Below, in pieces: positions 34,116 through 42,326 of a DNA stretch of 64,000 nucleotides (position 1 is its first letter; every line of letters begins with the position of its first letter). A program made the position numbers and the translations under genes. Under the pieces are notes generated by a model. The model was not told the origin of the DNA. It saw nothing but the letters and a program-made list of their open reading frames with translations, and made no database searches. The DNA comes from Bacillota bacterium (GTDB taxonomy: Bacteria > Bacillota > Clostridia > Christensenellales > SZUA-584): positions 1-64,000 of the forward strand of contig JAEYKW010000015.1 of assembly GCA_023408075.1 (NCBI GenBank). The letters run 5' to 3'.

Positions 34116-35345
34116 TTAATCAATAAGCCGGTTATTGTCCACATCGGAGAATAATTGCTCCAGCACGATTGTCGAGGATGCCTGGCCGAAGATGTCTTCC
34201 ACAGGGTTCAGTATGATTTTCATGTCGTTTCGGTCGAGCAGAGCGGTTTTTTCGAATACGCGCGTGACGATTTCGTTAAAATACTTTCTCGCAATCCTCA
34301 TCCATCTGCATTCGAGAATGATCATTGAAGGGTTATATGAGTTGATGATGTTCACAATCAGCGAGCAGATATATGTGGATACCTTCGAAAAAGTTTTCTT
34401 AGCCGCTTCGTTGCCGTCCAGCGCACGCTGCGCCAGCATATCCACCACATCGGCTTCGTCGTAATCACCCTTGAGCGTTTCCAAGAGCTCGTTATCCGGC
34501 GTTCCGGCCTCGCTCGCAAAGCCCAGATAGTTGTCGATAACGGCTTTGTTTGATGTGTACACCTCAACGCAGCCGTTATTGCCGCAGTTGCAGCGCGGCC
34601 CTTCCGGGTTGAGCGTGGTATGCCCGACCTCTCCGGCCAAGCCGTGATCGCCGTGGTAAACGCTGCCGTCTATCAGCACCGCCGAACCGATGCCTTCACC
34701 GATTGAACAGTAAACCACGTTGGGCCTGTTTTCCGTGATATCGAGCCATTTTAAATAGGCGATGTGAGAGTTTGTGTCTCTCTCAATATAAGTCGGTATC
34801 CCTGTCTCTTCTTCGATGATTCTTTTTAAAGGGATATTCACCCAGCTTGTGAGATTCGTCAGATGGCAGACGAGCCCGCTTTCATAATCGACGCGCCCCG
34901 GCAGCGTGATGCCGATGCCGATGATCTTGGGGGATTCTTCTGTCATCCCGGCCAGCACGGTGTTGATGCTGCGGACTATCAAAGCGATTGTATTCTCAAC
35001 GCTTTGGCCCTCTTTGATGTGCGCGACGATGCCTTTAGCCACCTTGGTCGCGCTCATGTCGAAAAGGTCAACCGTCAGCATGTTGAGTTTTAAGTTGATG
35101 CCGATTATATTGTAGGCGTCGTTGTTAAACCGGTAGAGGACCGGCTTTCTGCCGCCGATCGAATTTGCGAACCCTTCTTCCACAACGATGTTTTTGCGGA
35201 CCAGTTCACTGACAAGCGTGTTGACAGTCACTGTGGTCAGCATAGTCTGATGTGCGATTTCGGGCTTGGTAATCAAGCGGTTTTTCTTGATCACCTTGAG
35301 AATCTCGAGCATATTATTTTTTCTTAACATAGCCGTTGTCAGCAC
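34116..35345 (-). CDS. ROK family transcriptional regulator
   Basis: A 409-residue regulator with an N-terminal winged helix (residues about 10-70, with TKPEIAHQTMLTTVTVNTLV as recognition region) and a ROK sugar-binding domain. The GEVGHTTLNPEGP and CNCGNNGCVEVY zinc motif near residue 245 is complete. It probably represses the long sugar operon it heads and responds to the sugar or its phosphate. The start is a GTG at 35345 with AAAGGTGG nine bases upstream. A good promoter lies about 75 bases upstream and a 12-bp perfect palindrome lies between promoter and gene, which suggests autoregulation. Confidence 0.88.
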   Translation of the reverse strand: MLTTAMLRKNNMLEILKVIKKNRLITKPEIAHQTMLTTVTVNTLVSELVRKNIVVEEGFANSIGGRKPVLYRFNNDAYNIIGINLKLNMLTVDLFDMSATKVAKGIVAHIKEGQSVENTIALIVRSINTVLAGMTEESPKIIGIGITLPGRVDYESGLVCHLTNLTSWVNIPLKRIIEEETGIPTYIERDTNSHIAYLKWLDITENRPNVVYCSIGEGIGSAVLIDGSVYHGDHGLAGEVGHTTLNPEGPRCNCGNNGCVEVYTSNKAVIDNYLGFASEAGTPDNELLETLKGDYDEADVVDMLAQRALDGNEAAKKTFSKVSTYICSLIVNIINSYNPSMIILECRWMRIARKYFNEIVTRVFEKTALLDRNDMKIILNPVEDIFGQASSTIVLEQLFSDVDNNRLID

Positions 35346-35385
35346 GATAGTTAACCACCTTTAGAAATACTTTATTTAACTGTTT

Positions 35386-35397
35386 AATTTATAAATT
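35386..35397. promoter_or_regulatory. 12-bp perfect palindrome, candidate ROK operator
   Basis: AATTTATAAATT reads the same on both strands and lies 20 bases downstream of the -10 box of the operon promoter. Its AT-only content means chance occurrence is possible. Confidence 0.4.
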
Positions 35398-35418
35398 ATA
35401 AAACTCTTAACAAAAAAA

Positions 35419-35447
35419 ATTATAGAACATATCTTTGCAGCCGTCAA
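35419..35447 (-). promoter_or_regulatory. Promoter of the ROK-aldolase sugar operon
   Basis: On the minus strand TTGACG (35442-35447) and TATAAT (35419-35424) are exactly 17 bases apart, about 75 bases before the GTG start. Confidence 0.75.
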
Positions 35448-35880
35448 TAGCACCTTGAAAAAATGTTTAGAGGTAAATCCAAAACTGTTTTTGTCAATAA
35501 GATGCAAATTCTATGACAATTTACGATCAATTGGATACAGCCCGATAATGCAGGTTCAGAATGACAGTAATCGCCACCTTTCCTTTACAATGATGCTTTT
35601 TAAATGCATACTGGATGAGGTCTTGCATCAAGCCCGAGCCCGGAATACCGGGCTCAGCTGCTGACAAAGTCGCAAATGCCATTCCGATGGAGCGTCAGCG
35701 GAAGAGGAATCCCATGGTCAAGAGCATAAATACATGGTATGCGTTCCACTCCGCAGTGGCCACTTGTGCTCAAACGGAATCATAAAGGTGATTTTTAACA
35801 CGCCGAGTTCGGCAGCGCCGGACAATCCGGCCGTGTGATTCCGATACAGAAAAATACCCGGAATCAGCAATGTTCCACCG
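35448..35880. other. Intergenic region with a perfect hairpin
   Basis: No gene is supported in this stretch. GAGCCCGG (35636-35643) and CCGGGCTC (35648-35655) form a perfect 8-bp hairpin with a 4-base loop but no T tract. Several other short inverted repeats follow, so this may be an old repeat element. Confidence 0.45.
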
Positions 35881-36222
35881 TCAGCACGCCACAATCTGCT
35901 TGATCATAAACTCGCGCCCGCCGAGCAGCTCCCACGCAGCGCCGCCGCAGCCGGGGCAGATCCGGTGATTTTCCAGCACATTGAACACCGTGCCGCAAGA
36001 ACGGCACCGTCCATTGCCCGGCATCACTTCAATCTCAAGCCGTGTGTTTTCGAGCATTGTGCCGTAAACGGCGGCCGGATAACACTGCTCCACATAATAC
36101 GGAACCACCGACGAGAGCTCGCCTATCTGCAGCACGAGAGTATCCACGGATTTGAGCTGCTGCTCCCGCGCTATATTTTCCACAATCCGCACCACCTCGG
36201 CGATGATGCCCAGCTCATGCAT
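35881..36222 (-). CDS. hypA: Hydrogenase/nickel enzyme maturation protein HypA
   Basis: A 113-residue nickel metallochaperone. It begins MHELGI, where the N-terminal amine and His2 bind nickel. It has the zinc finger in two halves, CRSCGTVF and CPGCGG (near residues 73 and 89). HypA passes nickel to NiFe-hydrogenases and some other nickel enzymes together with HypB. The ATG at 36222 is preceded by GGGAG and overlaps the end of the large flavoprotein gene by eight bases. No hydrogenase structural gene or hypCDEF is present here, so the target enzyme must be encoded elsewhere. Confidence 0.93.
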   Translation of the reverse strand: MHELGIIAEVVRIVENIAREQQLKSVDTLVLQIGELSSVVPYYVEQCYPAAVYGTMLENTRLEIEVMPGNGRCRSCGTVFNVLENHRICPGCGGAAWELLGGREFMIKQIVAC

Positions 36223-38935
36223 GCGGCGTCTCCCGCTTTGCAAACGCTTTGCGTATGTTTTTGAGCTTGATCTTAAGCTTGCGCTTAATCACATGCGGCA
36301 CGATGACTTTCTTCATATCAAACAGCGATACCCCTTCGCCGTCGTAACGGCGCGAGAGCGAAATCGCCTCAAACTTGCACTTGGTGGTGCACTGGCCACA
36401 GCCCACGCAGAGGAATTCATCCACCACGGCCGCGCCGCACTTTAAGCAACGCTCGGTTTCCTTCTTCACCTGTTCCTCAGTCAGCGTACCGCGCCCGTCC
36501 GTAAAACTGCGTGCCGCCTGCATATGCGGCGGCTGCTGGCGGGGCATGCGGTCATAGCTATTAAGCTCAAGCGCCTCTTTATCGAGCGCCTTGTACTGGA
36601 GCCGGTCGCGCCCAAGCACGAGGCTTTGGCCGGGCTGCACAGAGCGGTGAATCGACACAGCCGCCTGCTTGCCCGCCGCAATCGCATCAATGGCGAATTT
36701 CGGGCCCGTCAGTGAATCGCCGCCCGCGAATATATCCGGCTCCGCCGTTTGATACGTAAACGCATCGGCCTTGACCGTGCCGTTCGGGTTTGTCTCCACC
36801 TTGGTGCCCGCGAGCAGCCCGCCCCATTCAATGGACTGGCCGATCGAAAGCAGCACCCAATCCGCTTCGACCGTTATCGTCTCGCTGTCGTCGAACACCG
36901 GCGCAAACCGGCCGTTTGCATCGAACACCGACAGGCAGCGGCGGAACTCCACACCCGTCACCCGCCCGTTTTCCTCTATGATGCGCACCGGGCCCCAGCT
37001 GTTTTTCACACGGATGCCCTCGAGCGCGGCCTCCTCAACCTCGTCAGCCGACGCCGGCATCTCCGCCGCGCATTCAAGGCAGACCATTGATACGTCCGCA
37101 GCTTCCGCACGGACCGCCGTGCGCGCGACATCCACCGCGACATTGCCGCCGCCGATCACGAGCACCTTACCGGGCAGGCTCACCGTCTCGCCGAGGTTCA
37201 CACGGCGCACAAAATCAATACCCGACAGCACGCCCTGCGCGTCTTCGCCGTCAATGCCAAGGCAGCGGCCGCCCTGCGCACCGATCGCGATATAAAACGC
37301 TTCAAAGCCCTGCTGCCGCAGCTGCGGGAGGCTAACGTCCTTGCCGACCTCAACGCCGGTTTTGAACGCGACGCCGAGCGCGCGCAGCACATCGATTTCG
37401 GCTTCGACGACGTCTTTTTCGAGGCGGAACAACGGGATGCCGAAGGTCAGCATGCCGCCGGGCTTTTGCTGTTTTTCAAACACCGTCACACTGTAGCCGT
37501 CCACCGCAAGGTAGTATGCGCAGGAAAGCCCCGCGGGCCCCGCGCCGATGACGGCGACGGGCTTGCCGTAGGCGTGCCGTTTCTGCGGCACGAAACGCCG
37601 CAGCTCGTTCAAATCCTGCTCGGCGATAAACCTTTTAATCTCGTCAATCGCAATCGGCTCATCGATATCGCCGCGCGTACACGCCGATTCACAGCGCCGG
37701 TTGCAGATGCGCCCGCACACCGCCGGAAACGGATTTTCCTTTTTGATCAGTTCGAGCGCGTCGGTATAGCGCCCCTGTGCGGCGAGCTTGATATAGCCCT
37801 GTATCGCGATATGCGCCGGACACTCGGTTTTGCACGGCGCAGTGCCGGTATCCACCACGTTCCTGCGGTTCGTCCGATAGTCGGTGTTCCAATGCGCAGG
37901 CGTCCATTCGGTATCGCGCGGCGTCTCCTCGCGGATAATCCTTTCGGTCACCGGCGTGGCGCCGCAGACCTTTTGCCCGAGTTGCACCGCGTTGACCGGA
38001 CAGTTCTCCACGCATTGGCCGCAGGCCACGCAGTTATCGCGGTTCACCTCGGCGGTGTAGTTTGAGCGCACCATATCGGCATTGATGAACATTTCCGCCG
38101 TGCGCATGGAAAAGCAGCCGCAGCCGCAGCAATTGCAGATCGCGTGGGTCTTGCCGTCCCCGTCGAGATTCGGTATTTCGTGCATGAGGCCGTTTTCTTC
38201 CGCGCGGCGCAGTATCTCGTAGACCTCGTCTTTCGCAACCTGACGTCCGCGCCCGGTTCTTATGTAATACTCGGCGGCGTGCCCCATCTGGATGCACATA
38301 TCCTCCTTGAGGTGGCCGCAGCCCTCCCCCATGATCTCGCGCGCCGTGCGGCACGAGCAGTTGGACACCGAGAATATATCGTGTTCTTCGATGTGTTTGG
38401 AAAGCTCCTCATACGAGGCGCGGCGGCTTTCGCCGTCAATCGCGCGCTCAATCGGTATCACGCGCATGAGCCCGACGCCGACCGGCGTCATACCGGCGGT
38501 TTTCGCACCGCGCACGCGCCCGTAGGCCTCAAACGCCTCGGCAATCTGCGGGTATTTTCTCGGGTTGGTCGGGTGGTTGGTCATCATCTCCATGATGCCG
38601 GGGACCCACGTGTCGTACCAGAACGTGTCCTTGCCGCCGATCGTGTTGACAAAGCACACTCCCGCATCGGCCAGCGCCAGCAGCAGCTGATGGCATTCCT
38701 CCACAGGTCTGCCCGCGCGTTCGCCGACGGTCTCCGCCGTCACCTTTTCGCGTATCGCCATCGTCATGCAGGCCTCGGCCATATCGTCCGTCACAACCGG
38801 TTCGAGTATCAGGTATTCGGGTGCGTCATAGTCATAAGCATCCTTCGCACCCGGTTTTTTGCGCCCGATGTGGTTGGCGAGCGCGAGTATTTTCGGGTTG
38901 CCGTCCCGTTTTTTCTCCTGCGTCATTTCAGCCAT
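36215..38935 (-). CDS. GltD-type NAD(P)H oxidoreductase with multiple Fe-S domains
   Basis: A 906-residue flavo-iron-sulfur protein. Residues 45-100 resemble a winged helix. Residues 190-275 hold an unusual cysteine-rich region (CSCRTAREIMGEGCG, then CNCCGCGC near 268). Residues 300-315 contain a 4Fe-4S motif CVACGQCVENCP. Residues 360-780 are a GltD-like domain with VIGAGPAGLSCAYYLA near 465 and VIGGGNVAVDVARTAV near 600. The C-terminus has another cluster pair (CLKCGA and CVGCGQCTTKC). It probably moves electrons between NAD(P)H and a ferredoxin-like partner in the cytoplasm. It overlaps hypA. The GltD part resembles that of the hydrogenase fusion at 5.8-9.3 kb. A partner could not be identified. 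Confidence 0.82.
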   Translation of the reverse strand: MAEMTQEKKRDGNPKILALANHIGRKKPGAKDAYDYDAPEYLILEPVVTDDMAEACMTMAIREKVTAETVGERAGRPVEECHQLLLALADAGVCFVNTIGGKDTFWYDTWVPGIMEMMTNHPTNPRKYPQIAEAFEAYGRVRGAKTAGMTPVGVGLMRVIPIERAIDGESRRASYEELSKHIEEHDIFSVSNCSCRTAREIMGEGCGHLKEDMCIQMGHAAEYYIRTGRGRQVAKDEVYEILRRAEENGLMHEIPNLDGDGKTHAICNCCGCGCFSMRTAEMFINADMVRSNYTAEVNRDNCVACGQCVENCPVNAVQLGQKVCGATPVTERIIREETPRDTEWTPAHWNTDYRTNRRNVVDTGTAPCKTECPAHIAIQGYIKLAAQGRYTDALELIKKENPFPAVCGRICNRRCESACTRGDIDEPIAIDEIKRFIAEQDLNELRRFVPQKRHAYGKPVAVIGAGPAGLSCAYYLAVDGYSVTVFEKQQKPGGMLTFGIPLFRLEKDVVEAEIDVLRALGVAFKTGVEVGKDVSLPQLRQQGFEAFYIAIGAQGGRCLGIDGEDAQGVLSGIDFVRRVNLGETVSLPGKVLVIGGGNVAVDVARTAVRAEAADVSMVCLECAAEMPASADEVEEAALEGIRVKNSWGPVRIIEENGRVTGVEFRRCLSVFDANGRFAPVFDDSETITVEADWVLLSIGQSIEWGGLLAGTKVETNPNGTVKADAFTYQTAEPDIFAGGDSLTGPKFAIDAIAAGKQAAVSIHRSVQPGQSLVLGRDRLQYKALDKEALELNSYDRMPRQQPPHMQAARSFTDGRGTLTEEQVKKETERCLKCGAAVVDEFLCVGCGQCTTKCKFEAISLSRRYDGEGVSLFDMKKVIVPHVIKRKLKIKLKNIRKAFAKRETPHA

Positions 38936-39309
38936 GCTGACCAGCCCTCCTTATATGGATTATATAAGTCAAATAAACGATCTTGTTTTCGACTGAAGCT
39001 ATGCCGCTTGTCGGCCCGATCCCAATAAGCTCATATTTGAGCAACTCTCTTTGTCATCCGGTCCGCAGCGCCGCCGTCGCGCCGTTTCGCGCGATAGAAT
39101 AGAGGAATAGCGATGCTGAGGCTTTTCATTTTGTATTGATGTATAAGCGCTTAAATTCCGAACATATCAGCGACGAAGCTGACAGAAATCCAGCGGAGCA
39201 GTATCTGTCGTGACAGATTCTTCACTCCGCTACGCTCGTTCAGAATGACCGCCGACTTAGATTCATTGTTTATTGTAGTGTTAGTCTATGAAAATTCTTC
39301 GCAATCCTC
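38936..39309. other. Intergenic region with a possible dispersed repeat
   Basis: A 374-base gap without a gene inside the hyp cluster. The part at 39175-39255 has a palindromic core CTGTCGTGACAG and a TTCACTCCGCTACGCTCGTTCAGAATGAC-like end (split here: ACTCCGCTACGCTCG, TTCAGAATGAC), which I recall as typical of intergenic repeats in Clostridia. The AGAATGACC tail also occurs near 3815. Confidence 0.45.
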
Positions 39310-39981
39310 TCAGCGGCTGCGCCAAGCCTGCACCTCACCGCGCAGCCATACGGCCCACTCATCGAGCCCCTCACCGGTGCGCGCACTGATGGGTATCACC
39401 TTGGCATTCGGGTTGAGCTTGCCGACTCGCTCGCGCACCGCATCGATATCAAAATCGAAATACGGCAGCACGTCGATCTTATTGACGAGCACGACGTCGC
39501 ATATCGTGAACATCAGCGGGTACTTGAGCGGCTTGTCGTCCCCCTCGGGCACCGAGAGTATCATCGCGTTTTTCACGGCACCTGTGTCAAACTCTGCCGG
39601 GCATACGAGATTCCCGACGTTCTCGAGTATCGCGAGGTCCAGCCCCTCCAGACCAAGCCCGTCAAGGCCCTGCCGCGTCATGCCCGCATCGAGATGGCAC
39701 ATGCCGCCCGTGTGCAGCTGAATCACGTGGACGCCTGTGTCCTGTATCGCGCGCGCGTCCACATCCGAATCGATATCCGCTTCCATCACGCCGATGGCAA
39801 ACTCGTCCCGCAGCCGCGCGATAGTGCCGCGCAGCGTCGTGGTCTTGCCCGCGCCCGGAGACGACATCAGGTTGAGCAGGAAAACACCCTGCTCCTTGAG
39901 CTCGCCGCGCAGCCGGTCCGCTTCGCGGTCGTTGTTGTCAAATACGCTCTGTTTGATGTCGAGTATACGAAATTCGTCCAT
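39310..39981 (-). CDS. hypB: Hydrogenase nickel incorporation GTPase HypB
   Basis: A 223-residue SIMIBI-class GTPase. The P-loop is SSPGAGKTT near residue 40, the switch includes EADIDSDVDA, the metal site GMCHLDAGM with NVGNLVCPAEFD is complete, and VNKIDVLPYF gives guanine specificity. It helps HypA deliver nickel. It has neither the N-terminal CxxCGC site nor a His-rich stretch, so it stores no extra nickel. It follows the membrane protein gene by 33 bases and is separated from the flavoprotein-hypA pair by a repeat-bearing gap. The client nickel enzyme is not in the window. Confidence 0.93.
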   Translation of the reverse strand: MDEFRILDIKQSVFDNNDREADRLRGELKEQGVFLLNLMSSPGAGKTTTLRGTIARLRDEFAIGVMEADIDSDVDARAIQDTGVHVIQLHTGGMCHLDAGMTRQGLDGLGLEGLDLAILENVGNLVCPAEFDTGAVKNAMILSVPEGDDKPLKYPLMFTICDVVLVNKIDVLPYFDFDIDAVRERVGKLNPNAKVIPISARTGEGLDEWAVWLRGEVQAWRSR

Positions 39982-40014
39982 ACCGCGCCAATCCTTTCAT
40001 ATATGGATTCCGTC

Positions 40015-40998
40015 TTACTCAGCCAGCTGTTTGATCGCACGGTATTCCGCAAGGTCGGTATACAGCTCCGCCTTGTAAGGATTGCGGTGCGTCTTGCGCG
40101 CCTTGTAGAACATATAAATCAACACGCCCACATTCGCGGCGAGCGCGAGAAAGCTGACGATAAAGTAAACCGTGGGGTCGTAAGTAGAATCGACGCGGAA
40201 CCGCCCCGCATCCTGAAACAGCGGGAATGTCTGCGCGAACATGCACCAGAGCGCAAGCGTCTGCGCGCGGTGCTGAAGCCACGCGCCCTTGCCGACCGTA
40301 AACGCGCAAAGCGTGGGCGCAAGCAGCAGCGCCAAGCCGCAGTACCACGAATGGTTCGGCAGGCAGTTGTAGGTATACGCAAAGTTCCAAAGGTCGTACG
40401 CCACGATCCAGAACCAGAGCATATCGGGCCAGAGCATATCGCGGCTGCCGTCTTTTTTGGTGGCCTTGCGTATGCAGATGCCGAACCAGCCTGTGATTGT
40501 GATGATGTTCAAAATGCCCGCAATCGCGTTCATATAGTTCCACGGGCCGCCCATCAGCATCACGGGCGAATCCGCCGTTTTGTCAAGGCTCATCACCGCG
40601 TAGCTCATGCCCACCTCGATATCGCGCGCGCAGGCTTCGAGTATGTTGATGGCCAGAATCAGCGGCGGAAAGCAAAGCGCGATGCGGCTATCGGCAAGAC
40701 GCCAGGTCGTTCCGTCCTTACGTGTGCCTTTGAGATGACGGATGCACCAGAAGCCGATGCAGCCCGCCGTGGACGAATACACCTTCATGAGATGAAACCA
40801 GTCGGTATAGGTGCTCTCTTTCAGCACCGTGAACCACAGCACGGACAGCACGACCGGCAGCACCACAAAAAAGGCAAAGCCCACTGCCTTGAAACGCCGC
40901 GTCAGTTCGTTGAGCGCAAACAGCGCAGAAAAAACACAAAGCCACACCAGCAGCGTCGAGACAACGTCCGCACCCTCGGCGAAATTGAATGTAAACAT
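40015..40998 (-). CDS. Multi-pass membrane protein of unknown function (DUF5692-like)
   Basis: A 327-residue integral membrane protein with about eight hydrophobic segments and many Trp, Tyr and Cys residues (WNYMNAIAGILNIITITGWFG; PDMLWFWIVAYDLWNFAYT). It resembles a family I recall as DUF5692, of unknown function, but I cannot verify that. GGAGG seven bases before the ATG supports the start. It is transcribed into hypB and is divergent from a GntR regulator 262 bases away, which is the best candidate for its control. A role in transport or sensing linked to nickel maturation is only a guess from position. Confidence 0.7.
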   Translation of the reverse strand: MFTFNFAEGADVVSTLLVWLCVFSALFALNELTRRFKAVGFAFFVVLPVVLSVLWFTVLKESTYTDWFHLMKVYSSTAGCIGFWCIRHLKGTRKDGTTWRLADSRIALCFPPLILAINILEACARDIEVGMSYAVMSLDKTADSPVMLMGGPWNYMNAIAGILNIITITGWFGICIRKATKKDGSRDMLWPDMLWFWIVAYDLWNFAYTYNCLPNHSWYCGLALLLAPTLCAFTVGKGAWLQHRAQTLALWCMFAQTFPLFQDAGRFRVDSTYDPTVYFIVSFLALAANVGVLIYMFYKARKTHRNPYKAELYTDLAEYRAIKQLAE

Positions 40999-41108
40999 AA
41001 TTCGTTCCTCCGTTGTTGATTGTAAAATCTTCGGGGGTGCGCCGCCCCGCGGGAAGTGTCAGGCGCATGTGGTTAGTCCAGCAGTAAAATTGATTGTTAA
41101 TATTTTAT

Positions 41109-41212
41109 CACTGTCAGTGTGAGCCTGTCAATCAGACGCCGCTTATTTCGCTTTAAATAAGCATATCTCCACCAAAAAATATATTGTCTTTATAATCTGT
41201 TCATGCTATATT
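41109..41212. promoter_or_regulatory. Divergent control region: palindrome and GntR promoter
   Basis: CACTGTCAGTG (41109-41119) is a perfect palindrome with a central T and lies near the membrane-protein gene. On the plus strand TTGTCT (41184-41189) and TATATT (41207-41212) with a 17-base spacer make a promoter for the GntR gene. Confidence 0.55.
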
Positions 41213-41260
41213 TTTGCCGTGGTCATTGGCTGAACCAGTAACAGAGAAGAGGAAGCGAAA

Positions 41261-41965
41261 ATGGAATTTTCAAAGCTGAGCGCGCCCACACTCAAAGAAT
41301 TGTTCGTGAGGGAACTCGAATCCATGATACTGTCAGGCAGCCTGCCGGTGGGCACGCAGCTGCCGCCCGAGCGCGATCTTGCCGCGTCGATGCAGGTCAG
41401 CCGCGCCGTGGTCAACTCTGGAATCCTCGAGCTGGCCCGCAAGGGTTTCGTGGTGATTCGCCCGCGCATCGGCACATTCGTGGCCGATTACCGTCGCGAC
41501 GGTACGATTGAAACGTTTCTTTCGATTGTGAATTACAATGGCGGCATTCTGCGCCGCGAGGAGGTCCGCTCCATCTTAGAGCTGCGCATTGCTCTGGATA
41601 CGCTGGCTGTGGAGTTATGCGAAAAGCGCATCACGGATGATGAAATGGCCCGGCTGCGCGACAGCACCGAGCATATCGGCAAAGCCAAGGCTTTTGACGA
41701 GGCGGTGCGCCACGCGTTTGCTTTTCAGCATCAGCTCGCGCTGTATTCGGGCAACGCGCTGCTGCCGATCATATTCACGTCTTTTAAGTCGATCACGCGC
41801 ACACTCTGGCTGCGTTTCTGCTCGCTGTACGGTATATCCGCGCTCTATGAAAACACAAATGCGCTCTGCGAGAAGCTTGAGCAGCGCGACTTTGCGGGCG
41901 CGATAAGCTGCCTGACCGCCGCAGTTAAGAACAGCATTGAGGGCGATAAGCTAATATACTATTAA
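41261..41965 (+). CDS. GntR family regulator, FadR/FCD subfamily
   Basis: A 234-residue regulator. The N-terminal GntR winged helix is clear (ILSGSLPVGTQLPPERDLAA, then SRAVVNSGILELARKGFVVI). The C-terminal helical FCD domain (residues 85-230) has EVRSILELRIALDTLAVELC and a later histidine, HQLALYSGNALL, that may take part in metal or ligand binding. Such proteins respond to organic acids. GAGGAAG seven bases before the ATG supports the start. It is divergent from the membrane-protein-hypB genes and may control them; the ubi operon ends 360 bases beyond it on the other strand. Confidence 0.88.
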   Translation: MEFSKLSAPTLKELFVRELESMILSGSLPVGTQLPPERDLAASMQVSRAVVNSGILELARKGFVVIRPRIGTFVADYRRDGTIETFLSIVNYNGGILRREEVRSILELRIALDTLAVELCEKRITDDEMARLRDSTEHIGKAKAFDEAVRHAFAFQHQLALYSGNALLPIIFTSFKSITRTLWLRFCSLYGISALYENTNALCEKLEQRDFAGAISCLTAAVKNSIEGDKLIYY

Positions 41966-42326
41966 TTGTTCATAACCTACCTTAAAGGACGAATCGGAGA
42001 CGGCGAATAGCGCCGGATAGGTTTGGTAATGGCAGTTGCGGATTGACACCTCATCAGTCACCTTCGGTGACAGCCCCCGGCCCACCCCTAAAGGGTAGTC
42101 GTCAGAGAGGGCCGCGATATGAGGTCTTCGACACGCAGACAGGCTTGCTAAAGCTCGCAAAAGCTCTTTACAGTATGCGGTCTTTTTAAAAAGATTGCAG
42201 CTAGAAACATGGCTGTTCGCGCCGTTTTGGAATATTGCTATCAACTGCGACGGTTTAATCAAATGAGTAGAATCGGATGATAAAATGAAAGCTGTCGGAC
42301 AGCGCCCGATAAGCCCTTAAAAAATT
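41966..42326. repeat. Intergenic region with a Clostridia-type repeat element
   Basis: No gene is visible. At 42040-42126 the sequence TTGACACCTCATCAGTCACC continues through a GTCACC/GGTGAC hairpin (42057-42071) and a CCCCTAAAGGG segment. I recall very similar intergenic repeats in many Clostridia genomes. GCTG..CAGC at 42291-42303 before TTTCATTTT may be a weak terminator for the minus-strand ubi operon. Confidence 0.55.

Noticed and set aside
35455..35664. 69-codon frame in the gap between the ROK operon and hypA
   Set aside because: No ribosome binding site or known motif; ends in a hairpin element.
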